NCBI GenBank assembly: GCA_001771585.1 | Contig: MEUE01000001.1 | Coordinates: 317,789 to 381,788 of the forward strand | Direction of reading: 5' to 3' | Source: a candidate division WOR-1 bacterium RIFOXYB2_FULL_46_45 | GTDB taxonomy: Bacteria > Margulisbacteria > WOR-1 > XYC2-FULL-46-14 | DNA length: 64,000 bases | Part shown: piece by piece, positions 40,555-49,099 of the stretch | Layout of the letters: every line of letters starts with the position of its first letter | Position numbering within the stretch: the first letter of the stretch is position 1 | Position numbers and translations under genes: made by a program | The notes under the pieces: generated by a model | What the model was told of the DNA's origin: nothing | The model's database searches: none | What the model saw: the letters and a program-made list of their open reading frames with translations, nothing else

Positions 40555-41276
40555 CAGAGTGTGAACTGGTCTCCCAGATAAAATTTGCGGGCCTCTTCGG
40601 AATTGGCGACCGTCTCCGCGTCTCCCGCAATCAGGACTTCACCCTTGTGTACGATATAAGCGCGGTCGGTAATTTTCAGCGTCTCGCGGACATTGTGGTC
40701 GGTGATCAAAACCCCGATCCCCTTATCTCTCAAATGCCGGATGATCTCCTGGATATCGGTTACGGTCTTCGGATCAATCCCGGTGAACGGTTCATCCAAA
40801 AGCAGGAAAGAGGGATTGGTAGCCAGAGCTCTCGCGATTTCTACCCTTCTCTGTTCTCCTCCCGACAGGGTGTAGGCCCGCTGTTTCCGAAGATGGGTTA
40901 CGCCAAATTCATTGAGCAGGGCTTTTAATTTTGTTTCGTAGTCCGACGGCTTGATCTCGGGCATCAGCTCCCACAAAATTAAAATATTCTCTTCAACCGT
41001 CAGTTTCCTGAAGATTGAGGTCTCTTGTGGCAAATATCCCAGCCCCATCTTTGCCCGGCGGTGCATCGGATAATGGGTGATGTCATGTTCGCCGACATAA
41101 ACATGGCCGGAATCGGGACGGACCAGTCCTACGATCATATAAAAAGTGGTAGTTTTTCCGGCCCCATTGGGTCCAAGGATCCCGACAATCTCTCCCTGTT
41201 TAACCTCAACGCTGATTTCGTTCACCACCCGGTGCCCTTTATATTCTTTTACCAGCTTGTCCGTCTTAATGTACAT
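40554..41276 (-). CDS. lptB: LPS export ABC transporter ATP-binding protein LptB
   Basis: The 240-residue ATPase has Walker A G-P-N-G-A-G-K-T-T, the signature L-S-G-G-E-Q-R-R-V-E-I-A-R-A-L, Walker B F-L-L-L-D-E-P-F and the switch H in I-T-D-H-N-V-R-E-T-L. The sequence P-Q-E-T-S-I-F-R-K-L-T-V is LptB-specific. It powers LptFG. It overlaps trpD by 11 bases. Confidence 0.96.
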   Translation of the reverse strand: MYIKTDKLVKEYKGHRVVNEISVEVKQGEIVGILGPNGAGKTTTFYMIVGLVRPDSGHVYVGEHDITHYPMHRRAKMGLGYLPQETSIFRKLTVEENILILWELMPEIKPSDYETKLKALLNEFGVTHLRKQRAYTLSGGEQRRVEIARALATNPSFLLLDEPFTGIDPKTVTDIQEIIRHLRDKGIGVLITDHNVRETLKITDRAYIVHKGEVLIAGDAETVANSEEARKFYLGDQFTL

Positions 41277-42273
41277 CCAAAATCTCCTTCAGTTTATTTA
41301 AAGCCGCCTTCGAATCGATCGACTCCTTGGCCTTCCCTACCCCTTCTTTGATTGAAGCGGCCAACCCCGCCACATAGATTACCGCGCCGGCATTAAAAAC
41401 GACAATGTCGCGGCAGGCACCGACTGCTTTTCCGGAAAGGACGGCAAGCGCCATCCTTTTATTTTGCGAGATATTCCCACAAATTAAATCCTCTTTTCTT
41501 CCTCTCTTCAAACCGACATCTTCTGGAAAAAGGGTATAATTTGTGATTTTTCCATTCTTCAATTCGGAGACATAGGTGCTTTTTGAAATCGAAATCTCGT
41601 CGAGGCCGTCGTTGCCGTGAACAACCAGGGCGCGTCTGACCCCCAAATTACGGAGAACATGGGCCATGGTAACAGTCAGGTTATGGGAAAAGACCCCCAA
41701 TAACTGCGCCCCCGCCCCGGCCGGATTAGTAAGCGGCCCCAGGATATTAAAGATCGTGCGGATCCCCAGCTCTCGTCTTACCGGCATAACATGTTTCGTC
41801 GCACGGTGAAAGAGCGGTGCAAAGATAAAACCGAAACCGGTCTTATTGATATTTCTTTCAACCTGTTTATTGGTAAGGTCGATTTTTACCCCCAGCGCTT
41901 CAAGCAGATCCGCGCTTCCGCACTTTGAGGAGACCGAGCGATTGCCGTGTTTGGCGATTGTAACCCCCGCCCCGGCCGCGACCAGAGCGGAAACGGTTGA
42001 GATATTGAAAGTGTTGGAAAGGTCGCCGCCGGTGCCGCAGGCATCGACAATTTTTCGGGATGCCGGAGAAATTTTTACCGCGTTTTTGCGCATTGCTTTG
42101 GCAAAACCGGTGATCTCGTCGATCGTCTCCCCTTTCATCCTAAGGGCGGTTAAAAGAGCGGCAATTTGAGCGGAAGTGGCTTTTCCGGCCATGATGATAT
42201 TTAAGGTCTTTTCCGCCTCGGAGAGCGTAAGATCACGGCGGTTTACGGCTTTATCGATGGCTGATTTAATCAT
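41266..42273 (-). CDS. trpD: Anthranilate phosphoribosyltransferase
   Basis: The 335-residue enzyme has the conserved D-A-C-G-T-G-G-D-L-S-N-T-F-N-I-S-T, K-H-G-N-R-S-V-S-S-K-C-G-S-A-D and V-H-G-N-D-G-L-D-E-I-S motifs. It joins anthranilate to PRPP in tryptophan synthesis. No other trp gene is nearby. A clear sigma-70 promoter precedes it. Confidence 0.96.
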   Translation of the reverse strand: MIKSAIDKAVNRRDLTLSEAEKTLNIIMAGKATSAQIAALLTALRMKGETIDEITGFAKAMRKNAVKISPASRKIVDACGTGGDLSNTFNISTVSALVAAGAGVTIAKHGNRSVSSKCGSADLLEALGVKIDLTNKQVERNINKTGFGFIFAPLFHRATKHVMPVRRELGIRTIFNILGPLTNPAGAGAQLLGVFSHNLTVTMAHVLRNLGVRRALVVHGNDGLDEISISKSTYVSELKNGKITNYTLFPEDVGLKRGRKEDLICGNISQNKRMALAVLSGKAVGACRDIVVFNAGAVIYVAGLAASIKEGVGKAKESIDSKAALNKLKEILDVH

Positions 42274-42284
42274 TGGTTTTCATT

Positions 42285-42313
42285 ATTATAGCACCCGAAA
42301 AAGCGGTAAGCAA
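42285..42313 (-). promoter_or_regulatory. Sigma-70-type promoter of trpD
   Basis: On the minus strand TTGCTT (42308-42313), a 17-base spacer, TATAAT (42285-42290), and the ATG 11 bases later without a ribosome site. It lies within the repeated promoter block of the divergent gene. Confidence 0.6.
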
Positions 42314-42359
42314 ACCGCAAGTTTTAGGGGCAAAAACACGATATATATAGTAGGGAAAT
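42295..42359 (+). repeat. Duplicated 65-bp promoter block, copy 1
   Basis: This block is almost the same as 44995-45058. From AACCGCAAG to GGGAAAT the two copies differ at only two of 47 bases (GG versus CC). The upstream part is also similar and here forms the small inverted repeat GCGGT...ACCGC. Each copy leads into an orphan gene with Cys/His motifs. Confidence 0.85.
42319..42343 (+). promoter_or_regulatory. Sigma-28-like promoter P3
   Basis: AAGTTT (42319-42324), 15 bases, GATA (42340-42343) followed by TATATAG. A ribosome site AGAGAGG lies at 42366-42372. Confidence 0.6.
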
Positions 42360-42378
42360 CTCCCAAGAGAGGTAAACC

Positions 42379-43947
42379 ATGGTAGAGTTAGGCGGCATAA
42401 GAAGCCGCAATGACCTTGTCCAATATATCAGGGAAAAAGACACAAAGAAAAAAGACGGCCGGGTGTCGGTTTCCGAAGATCCATCCGTAAAAAAATACTC
42501 CGGCTTTGACAAAGACAAGAACGGACTTGACGAAAAAGAACTAACCAGAGCATTGGATCTGTTTAAAATATGCCCGAATAGCTATTCAAGCCAGGCCTTC
42601 AAAGGCAACCTGTTGGGAATAATCTCCAGTCTTAGTTTAATTGGAACACAAATTGACGCGTTGCTGCACAGCAGTAATTATATAGACCAGGATAAATATA
42701 CCCTTTTGACGCTTCAAAGAATCAAGCTTTTTGTCGATTGTTCCACAGAACTGGAAATGGCCGAAAGTGTTTTGGGGGAACAAGAAACAAAAAACCTGCT
42801 TTCTTCTTTTGTAAAAGAAAACCCCAAATTAAACCAATATGTTTTTGAGTTGGCAACTTCTCCCGAGATCGCACAGGGCCTGCTGGAACAAGTGTTTTAT
42901 TTTGGGGCACTGGGCGCGAACCTGGGGGGGAGCGAAGAAGACAGAAATAAGTTTTTGCTTTTATTGTCCGATCTCCTTGCCGAAATTTCTCCTAATTATT
43001 CCGGAAAAGAATTACACCAAAAAATTACAGAATCCATAAAATGGCTTGAAAATAAAACAAATCAAGCAAAAATTGCGGAATTCTTTCACAAAAAAACAAG
43101 CCCCGATCTTTTCTGGGAAACAGAAGGAAGCGATAAGCTTTTATGCGCGCGGCATTTTTTCCCAAAATCAATATTTGATGCGCAAATAGAAGAAAAACTA
43201 CATGCAGTAAAAAAATATTCCCCGATCTTACTAGGAGGATCATTAAACCCCTATTCTCCTGCCGAGAGAAAAACAATGGCCGACAACTTTCTGGTGGCCT
43301 ACAATTGTTTGGCAAATAAAATGCCTTACGGCAACGGCAGAATAGGCAGAGACGGATCTCTTGTAAACAATGACCGGGAAAAAAATAAGCCGGGACTGTC
43401 TTGCATAGCGTTGGTTGAAACCTTGGTAAAAATGCTTTTTGGCAATCCGGAAATTAATACCAATATCAAAACTGGATTTAATCTGATTTTTGAGTCCGAA
43501 TTGAAAGACCGCCCCAAGCTAACAAACCTCACGGTTGAAATGTCCGATCCAAAACATAACAAAATAAAAGATCTTTTGGGCAAACTGGGAACGTATTTTG
43601 TGGTGCAATCTTATATGCCCAACGGGGAATATCTTTCTCCCGCTCATGCAGTCCTTGTCTTTAAAAATAAAGGGCAATGGTTTGTTTTTGAAGCTGCCGT
43701 AGCCGGTCAAACCGCAAAAGTAAGAAAACTTGACTGGTGGCTGGGAACACACTCCTATCAGTCATTAACCTTCATTCCATTAGATTGCACTTTAAAAAAT
43801 AACGAAAAGAAGATAATCCCTGTCCCCATGCAAAACAATAACTCTTTTATCGAGAATTTATTAAAGGCGGGAGTTCAAGCGATTAAAACCCATCCATATA
43901 AAAAAAATATTTTGGAGTTTCTGAAGCGTCACAGTGCAAAAGTTTAG
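42379..43947 (+). CDS. Orphan protein with EF-hand-like loops and papain/transglutaminase-like domain
   Basis: The protein is 522 residues with no signal peptide. The N terminus has two calcium-loop-like segments: D26-G-R-V-S-V-S-E33 and D44-K-D-K-N-G-L-D-E-K-E. A helical middle follows. The C-terminal domain has P-Y-G-N-G-R-I-G-R-D-G, then P-G-L-S-C342-I, L-G-T-Y-F-V-V-Q-S-Y, and H423-A-V with Glu438 15 residues later, just after G-Q-W. This order of Cys, His and acid fits papain-like or transglutaminase-like folds. It shares these motifs with the protein at 43944. Enzyme activity is inferred. The base composition looks more A+T-rich than neighbouring housekeeping genes. Confidence 0.7.
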   Translation: MVELGGIRSRNDLVQYIREKDTKKKDGRVSVSEDPSVKKYSGFDKDKNGLDEKELTRALDLFKICPNSYSSQAFKGNLLGIISSLSLIGTQIDALLHSSNYIDQDKYTLLTLQRIKLFVDCSTELEMAESVLGEQETKNLLSSFVKENPKLNQYVFELATSPEIAQGLLEQVFYFGALGANLGGSEEDRNKFLLLLSDLLAEISPNYSGKELHQKITESIKWLENKTNQAKIAEFFHKKTSPDLFWETEGSDKLLCARHFFPKSIFDAQIEEKLHAVKKYSPILLGGSLNPYSPAERKTMADNFLVAYNCLANKMPYGNGRIGRDGSLVNNDREKNKPGLSCIALVETLVKMLFGNPEINTNIKTGFNLIFESELKDRPKLTNLTVEMSDPKHNKIKDLLGKLGTYFVVQSYMPNGEYLSPAHAVLVFKNKGQWFVFEAAVAGQTAKVRKLDWWLGTHSYQSLTFIPLDCTLKNNEKKIIPVPMQNNNSFIENLLKAGVQAIKTHPYKKNILEFLKRHSAKV

Positions 43948-44906
43948 TTTCCGCCTTCTTTTTTGGCCTTTGCAATCGATTCTTTTAGATTATTAATAAA
44001 GTTTTTACTCTTTGCTTCCAAGACCGGCTGAGCCCCGGGAGTATCCACCAGATTTATTGTCATATGTGTCGCTGACGGGTAATATTTTAAAAGTTGAAAA
44101 ACCTCTCCAACTCGGCCAAACCCATTGTCCGACAACGTGTCCAATACATCAAAGCCTTTTCCTGTCTTATGAAGAAAAACCGTGTGAAAAGGCATTCCTT
44201 TTGTATACAACTGAACTGCAAAATATTTTCCGTATAAGTCCAATAATTCTTCAAGCCGGCTTATTTGTGATACAGGAAATTTTGAAATAACCGGAAAAGC
44301 ATACCCCCCCCGATTTTTAAATTCTGACTTGGTAAAAACATCTTCGTTAACGATCCCTCTTTTGAGCAAACCATTTGGATTAGGATCCACCAAGTTGGGA
44401 TGATATTCTTTTGCTCCTACAACAATATTTGAAAAAACATGGTTCATTCTGATGCAGTTTAATCCGTAAACAGTCTCGAATGTAAGACCATATATTTTTC
44501 TCTTCTTTTCCAGTTCCGCAGTTAATCTTATATTCCCATCCCCATCAATATAACCATGGTTATAAGGAGTTCCTTTAAATATTTTTAACGCGAATTCAAA
44601 ATTTTCCTGCAATGTTTGTTCCTGGCGGCCCGATAATTTAGGATGGACAGCGTCAATCAGTAGCTTTGCCGCCTGTTTTTTTCCTGCCAGAAACAATCGA
44701 TTGGCCAAAACAAAAGCCTTTTCCCTGAATGCCTCTTTACGCTCCTTTTCTTTAATGGAGCCAAAAAAAGTTTTTATCCGATTTAATGTTTTTCTTCTTC
44801 CAATCCCTTGATTTGCCGCTTCTCTTTCAAATTGTTCAAAAATATTTGACAAAAGGTCAAAAGCCGATTGGGGAACACAGAATATGGAATTAAACAGTAT
44901 TGCCAT
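43944..44906 (-). CDS. Orphan protein with papain/transglutaminase-like domain
   Basis: This 320-residue protein is homologous in its C-terminal half to the 42379 protein. It has P-Y-N-H-G-Y-I-D-G-D-G, Y-G-L-N-C151-I, Y-G-K-Y-F-A-V-Q-L-Y, and H241-T-V with D256 15 residues later. The N-terminal 100 residues are helical (F-D-L-L-S-N-I-F-E-Q-F). It has no EF-hand loop and no signal peptide. The gene is convergent with 42379 (4-base overlap). The ATG follows GATA by 7 bases with no ribosome site, so the mRNA is probably leaderless. Confidence 0.7.
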   Translation of the reverse strand: MAILFNSIFCVPQSAFDLLSNIFEQFEREAANQGIGRRKTLNRIKTFFGSIKEKERKEAFREKAFVLANRLFLAGKKQAAKLLIDAVHPKLSGRQEQTLQENFEFALKIFKGTPYNHGYIDGDGNIRLTAELEKKRKIYGLTFETVYGLNCIRMNHVFSNIVVGAKEYHPNLVDPNPNGLLKRGIVNEDVFTKSEFKNRGGYAFPVISKFPVSQISRLEELLDLYGKYFAVQLYTKGMPFHTVFLHKTGKGFDVLDTLSDNGFGRVGEVFQLLKYYPSATHMTINLVDTPGAQPVLEAKSKNFINNLKESIAKAKKEGGN

Positions 44907-44913
44907 GATGAAT

Positions 44914-44942
44914 TATCGTACCAAAACCACCCAAAATTTCAG
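44914..44942 (-). promoter_or_regulatory. Sigma-28-like promoter P4
   Basis: On the minus strand CTGAAATTT (44934-44942), 16 bases, GATA (44914-44917), then 7 bases to the ATG. Confidence 0.5.
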
Positions 44943-44994
44943 GTTATTTTGCCCACTTGTCCGAAAAGCCCGCCCCGTTTGATGGTAACCGAAG

Positions 44995-45058
44995 CCGAAA
45001 AGGCATAAAGAAACCGCAAGTTTTAGGCCCAAAAACACGATATATATAGTAGGGAAAT
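44995..45058 (+). repeat. Duplicated promoter block, copy 2
   Basis: Second copy of the block at 42295-42359, in the same orientation, and again upstream of a Cys/His orphan gene. It points to duplication of a promoter or of a whole gene whose coding part has since diverged. Confidence 0.85.
45018..45042 (+). promoter_or_regulatory. Sigma-28-like promoter P5
   Basis: AAGTTT (45018-45023), 15 bases, GATA (45039-45042). AGGAG at 45091-45095 precedes the ATG at 45099. Confidence 0.6.
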
Positions 45059-45098
45059 TCCCGACAACAATACCCTTTGAGGTGAAAAAGAGGAGTTT

Positions 45099-46619
45099 AT
45101 GATAGAGGTAAAACCAAAATACGGAATACCCATTTACCCTACCGGCAAGGACGGAGCCGATGGAGCTTCTTCCTCCGGCATTGAAGCAACCCAAAAAGGG
45201 ACCTCTACTCCGCAAAAACTAACGCTGGCCCGGCAGATATTCTCAGCCCTACAAAAAGAAGGATTTATCAGCAAAAAAACAAACCCATCGCTCGCTTTGA
45301 TAAAAACAATTGCATCTGTAATAAAAGATGACGACCAGGACGGTTATCTGGATGTTTCAAATCTTAGCCAATTGGCAAAAAAACTGGCCGGGATACTTAA
45401 AAAAGATGATCCGGAAAAAATGGGAAACTGCATTTCCGGATTAGAGCATGCCGACAGATATTTTAAAGATTATTCAAAAATGGAAGAATTGCTTGATCAA
45501 AGCCTGTTCGGCAATTCGAAACAGCTGAAAGAAAAAGAAAGTATCAGTAAGAACCCTCTCTATATGGCGGGGAAGGAAACCAAACTGATATCAGAAGGAA
45601 TAAAACACTTCCGCTCAAAATATTTATTAAAACACGGAAAAGATTGGTGGAGAAAACCCAATCTAATTGATGATTTTCAAAAAGAAATGCATAACTATCT
45701 TAAATCAAATTTTATACATGTCTGGAACCTAAACGATAATGCATTTGCCGGAACAGAAATCACAGACAGTACCTTAAACTATCTTTCAAAAGACCACCTT
45801 GGAAGGGTAAGGATCGATTGCAGGATGTATGCGCTGATTTCCGCGCAAATATTTAAATCTGTCGGCCTTAAAACCTCATTTGCCGCGGGATATGAAAACG
45901 AAAGCGGTATCGGCCACGCATTCACTATTGCAAAAGCCTGTTCGGACAAGCAAAATACGACTTTTATCTCAAGCAGCGAGTATGTCTATTCCATTACAAG
46001 CTCCCAGGGAAAAGCAATTACCGAACTGGACTTGATCACTAAAATAGATGAAGAAGAAACAGAATATCAAAGTTTGGCCTTTGCTTCGGACATAGACAAA
46101 GCGGCAGAGCTTGCTCTCTCTAAAATGCCAAAAATGAAAAGCTTTTCCCTTCTTTTAAAACAAGTTGAAATAACGGTAAATTTTTTGGCAAAATACAAAA
46201 ACTCTGAACAAGAAAGACTGTTGATGCTGTATTCCGATGGGAAAGAGAGGGATTCCGAGTTCTACGGCAGAAGAATACTCGAAACGCTTAATGAGCTAGA
46301 AAAGAACATCGATAAACTGCCTAAAGACTTAATGGCTTTGACAACAGCCGGAACAACAGTAAAAATCAAAAGCAATGAACTATCAGATCTAATCAGAAAC
46401 TTGCGGATTGTAATTTTTTATCATCTGAACAACTATCGGCCTGGAAGCTTAAGCTGGGAAGAAAGAAACAAATACATCTGCATCGCAACCGAAGTGGAAA
46501 ACGCCTTTTCTTACCTTTCAAAAATAGCCGCGTTTAAAGATTTAGTTGCCGAAGTAAACAAAAGATTTTTAGCGGCTAATAATAACCGCGATTCTGGAAG
46601 AATAATAGAGAGCCCTTAA
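45099..46619 (+). CDS. Orphan protein with EF-hand-like loop and transglutaminase-like core
   Basis: The protein is 506 residues. After a polar N terminus there is one good EF-hand-type loop D77-D-D-Q-D-G-Y-L-D85. The middle has I-D-C241-R-M-Y-A-L-I-S-A-Q-I-F-K-S-V-G-L and G-I-G-H273-A-F-T-I, the Cys and His spacing of transglutaminase-like domains. The C-terminal 180 residues are helical. It has no signal peptide or membrane span. The Cys/His motifs are weaker matches to the other two cluster proteins, so shared ancestry is likely but not certain. It is convergent with the next gene, overlapping by 51 bases. Confidence 0.7.
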   Translation: MIEVKPKYGIPIYPTGKDGADGASSSGIEATQKGTSTPQKLTLARQIFSALQKEGFISKKTNPSLALIKTIASVIKDDDQDGYLDVSNLSQLAKKLAGILKKDDPEKMGNCISGLEHADRYFKDYSKMEELLDQSLFGNSKQLKEKESISKNPLYMAGKETKLISEGIKHFRSKYLLKHGKDWWRKPNLIDDFQKEMHNYLKSNFIHVWNLNDNAFAGTEITDSTLNYLSKDHLGRVRIDCRMYALISAQIFKSVGLKTSFAAGYENESGIGHAFTIAKACSDKQNTTFISSSEYVYSITSSQGKAITELDLITKIDEEETEYQSLAFASDIDKAAELALSKMPKMKSFSLLLKQVEITVNFLAKYKNSEQERLLMLYSDGKERDSEFYGRRILETLNELEKNIDKLPKDLMALTTAGTTVKIKSNELSDLIRNLRIVIFYHLNNYRPGSLSWEERNKYICIATEVENAFSYLSKIAAFKDLVAEVNKRFLAANNNRDSGRIIESP

Positions 46620-47168
46620 CGAATATTCGCTGCCTCCCGAACATTCTTTTTGAACCCGCAAAAAATTATCGAGCGATTTTTCCCAAAGATGCCCCTTTTT
46701 ATAAATAATCCCCAGCTGTAACCGCATATAAGGGACAAAGGGATCAATACCGCAGACTTTTCGCTCTTCAATCTTTTTCTCGATAATTATTGCCGCTTGG
46801 CTTGGAATCCCCTCTCTGCGGAATATTTCGGCAGACAACAAATCCAAAACATCGCTTCTCCGATTCTGCTCCACGGCGGTTTTCAATAGATCATGTGCGA
46901 GGGCATAATTACCCTTGTTTAATTCGGCATAGGCTTTTTTTGCGTATTCGGGCTTAGGTAATTTATCCAAAAGACCGACAAGAAATCCTTTGTTTTTTCC
47001 GAAGGCGCCATTTCTCCGGCAGGCGGCAGGATGATAGTTTTTAAAATCATCTTCTTTTTTGGCACGCGCCGCAAATTTTCCGCTTTTTTTACCCTGGACA
47101 GAAGAGTAAACTCCCCCACTCTTCGGAAAAGAGACATCTTTTACACCAGCATCTAATCTTTCTCCCAT
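46569..47168 (-). CDS. Orphan protein with TPR-like C-terminal half
   Basis: In this 199-residue protein the first 65 residues are polar and basic (G-K-K-S-G-K-F-A-A-R-A-K-K). The rest is helical with TPR-like A-Y-A-E-L-N-K-G-N-Y-A-L-A-H-D-L-L and Y-M-R-L-Q-L-G-I-I-Y-K-K-G-H-L-W-E-K-S-L-D-N-F. It is probably a binding protein; its partner may be one of the Cys/His proteins beside it. The ATG is 7 bases after the GATA of a sigma-28-like promoter and has no ribosome site. Confidence 0.65.
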   Translation of the reverse strand: MGERLDAGVKDVSFPKSGGVYSSVQGKKSGKFAARAKKEDDFKNYHPAACRRNGAFGKNKGFLVGLLDKLPKPEYAKKAYAELNKGNYALAHDLLKTAVEQNRRSDVLDLLSAEIFRREGIPSQAAIIIEKKIEERKVCGIDPFVPYMRLQLGIIYKKGHLWEKSLDNFLRVQKECSGGSEYSLRALYYSSRIAVIISR

Positions 47169-47175
47169 ATTATTT

Positions 47176-47203
47176 TATCTGTATATTCTAAAAAAAATTT
47201 CAC
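47176..47203 (-). promoter_or_regulatory. Sigma-28-like promoter P6
   Basis: On the minus strand GTGAAATTT (47195-47203), 15 bases, GATA (47176-47179), 7 bases, ATG. Confidence 0.6.
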
Positions 47204-47212
47204 CCTGTTTCG

Positions 47213-49099
47213 CTACCCCGCCCTTTTTACGTCATAAACATCGGAAACAGAGCGGATGGAGGCGGTAACTTTTTGGAGGTGCTCGACATTCTTTACGTCA
47301 ACGATTATATTTAAAAAGGCCGAACTGCCCCGTTTGGTGGTGACCGAAGCCGAAGAGACGTTGGTTCCGGTATTTGAAATCTGCGATAAAATATCCTTAA
47401 AGACCCCCACCCGGTCAAACGCCTCCACCTCAATCTCAACCGGATAAAAACTGTCCCGGCTCAAATCCCACTCGACTTCAACAAGCTTCTCTTTGTTCAC
47501 TTTCTGCCGGGCCAAAGTCGGACAGGCGGCCTTGTGGACGGAGACCCCTTTGCCGCTGCTCACAATCCCGATGATCCGGTCCCCGGGAAGCGGCTTGCAG
47601 CATTTGGAAATCCGGGTTGAAACATTTTCGAGCCCGCTCACCTTGATCCCCAAAACGATCTTACGCTTGTGTGGCTTGCTGATCTCAACCGGCCGGGTCT
47701 CTTCAATCTTTTTCTCCGCGACATACTCTTCTTCTCGATGTTTTTTAAACCAGTTTTTTATCCTGGAGCGGGCATTGGCGCTTTTGACAAAATTAAGCCA
47801 GTCAAGCGACGGCTGATCGACTTTTCCGGTTATGATGTCGATAATGTCGCCGTTCTGGAGCTTGTAGTCAAGAGGCACAATCCGTCCGTTCGCCTTGGCG
47901 CCGGCTACCCGGTGCCCGACTTGGGTGTGAACATGGTAGGCAAAATCAACAGGGGTTGAGCCAACCGTAAGCTGAAAAACATCCCCTTTGGGTGTATAAA
48001 CAAAGACCTCATCCGTAAAAAGGTCGATTTTTAAACTTTCCATAAAGTCCTTGGCATCCTTCAGCTCGCTCTGATTTTCCAGCAGGCGGCGGAACCAGGA
48101 CATCTTGAGGTCAAACTCACGGTCGGTCGTTTTCTCTTTATAAACCCAGTGCGCCGCGATCCCGTATTCGGCCACCCGGTGCATCTTTTTGGTGCGGATC
48201 TGGATCTCAACCGGCCGCCCCCCTTCTCCAACCACCGTAGTATGGAGCGATTGATAACCGTTGCTTTTGGGAACCGCGATATAATCGCGGAACCTTCCCG
48301 GAATCGGCTTCCAGGCGGCGTGGATAATCCCCAAAACCGCATAGCATTCTTTAACCGAATCAACAATGATCCGAACCGCGGTCAAATCGTAAATTTCTTC
48401 GAATTCAATCCCGCGCGCCAGCATTTTTTGATAGATGCTGTAAAAGTGCTTGGCCCTTCCGTAAATTGTCGAAGGAATATTGACTTTATCAAGCAGCGCC
48501 TTGACCTCGGCCTGAAACCGATTAATGTATTCTTCCCTTGAACCGCGGCTCTCCGCGACCTTTTTGTTGATATCCGCGAATTGTTCCGGCTCCAGGTATT
48601 GAAAGGAGAGATCTTCCAGCTCCCATTTTAATTTCCACATCCCCAGCCGGTGGGCCAGCGGCGCGTAGATCTCCCTGGTTTCAAGGGCGTTTTCCCTGAT
48701 CCTTTTGGGACTCAAGTATTGCAGAGTGCGCATATTATGGAGGCGGTCGGCCAGCTTGATTATTATGACCCGCAAGTCGCGCCCCATCGCGATAAACATC
48801 TTGCGGAAATTTTCCGCCTGGCGCTCTTCTTTTGATTCGTAAACCAGCTGTCCCAGCTTGGTCACACCGGAAACCAGCTCGGCAATCTCGGGTGAAAAAA
48901 GGCGGGAGATCTCTTCAACCGTCACCCCGGCATCTTCAATCGTATCGTGTAGAAGGGCGGCGCAGATGGTCGGCTCATCCTGCTCCAATTCGGTCAAAAT
49001 CCGGGCTACCTCGATCGGATGGGTTATAAAGGGTTCGCCCGAAAGCCGCTTATGGTCCTTATGTTTTTCTTCGGCAAAGCGGCGCGCTTTTTCAATCAT
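47213..49099 (-). CDS. Bifunctional (p)ppGpp synthetase/hydrolase (RelA/SpoT homologue)
   Basis: The 628-residue Rsh protein has the HD hydrolase (F-I-T-H-P-I-E-V-A...A-L-L-H-D-T-I-E-D-A-G). The synthetase domain has Y-G-R-A-K-H-F-Y-S-I-Y-Q-K, D-L-T-A-V-R-I-I-V and N-G-Y-Q-S-L-H-T-T-V. The TGS domain follows (V-Y-T-P-K-G-D-V-F-Q-L), and the C terminus is an ACT domain (G-V-F-K-D-I-L-S-Q-I). Both catalytic sites look intact. It sets the stringent-response alarmone level. It is shorter than the usual 700-plus residues because the N terminus is trimmed. The ATG overlaps the aldolase gene stop. Confidence 0.95.
   Translation of the reverse strand: MIEKARRFAEEKHKDHKRLSGEPFITHPIEVARILTELEQDEPTICAALLHDTIEDAGVTVEEISRLFSPEIAELVSGVTKLGQLVYESKEERQAENFRKMFIAMGRDLRVIIIKLADRLHNMRTLQYLSPKRIRENALETREIYAPLAHRLGMWKLKWELEDLSFQYLEPEQFADINKKVAESRGSREEYINRFQAEVKALLDKVNIPSTIYGRAKHFYSIYQKMLARGIEFEEIYDLTAVRIIVDSVKECYAVLGIIHAAWKPIPGRFRDYIAVPKSNGYQSLHTTVVGEGGRPVEIQIRTKKMHRVAEYGIAAHWVYKEKTTDREFDLKMSWFRRLLENQSELKDAKDFMESLKIDLFTDEVFVYTPKGDVFQLTVGSTPVDFAYHVHTQVGHRVAGAKANGRIVPLDYKLQNGDIIDIITGKVDQPSLDWLNFVKSANARSRIKNWFKKHREEEYVAEKKIEETRPVEISKPHKRKIVLGIKVSGLENVSTRISKCCKPLPGDRIIGIVSSGKGVSVHKAACPTLARQKVNKEKLVEVEWDLSRDSFYPVEIEVEAFDRVGVFKDILSQISNTGTNVSSASVTTKRGSSAFLNIIVDVKNVEHLQKVTASIRSVSDVYDVKRAG

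Noticed and set aside
42308-42324. GCGGT...ACCGC hairpin as a terminator for trpD or its neighbour
   Set aside because: It lies upstream of both divergent genes and has no T-run; it is part of the duplicated promoter block.
46569-46619. Convergent overlap of 51 bases as a sign that one of the two genes is false
   Set aside because: Both genes have their own promoter-like sites and coherent protein patterns away from the overlap, so both are kept.
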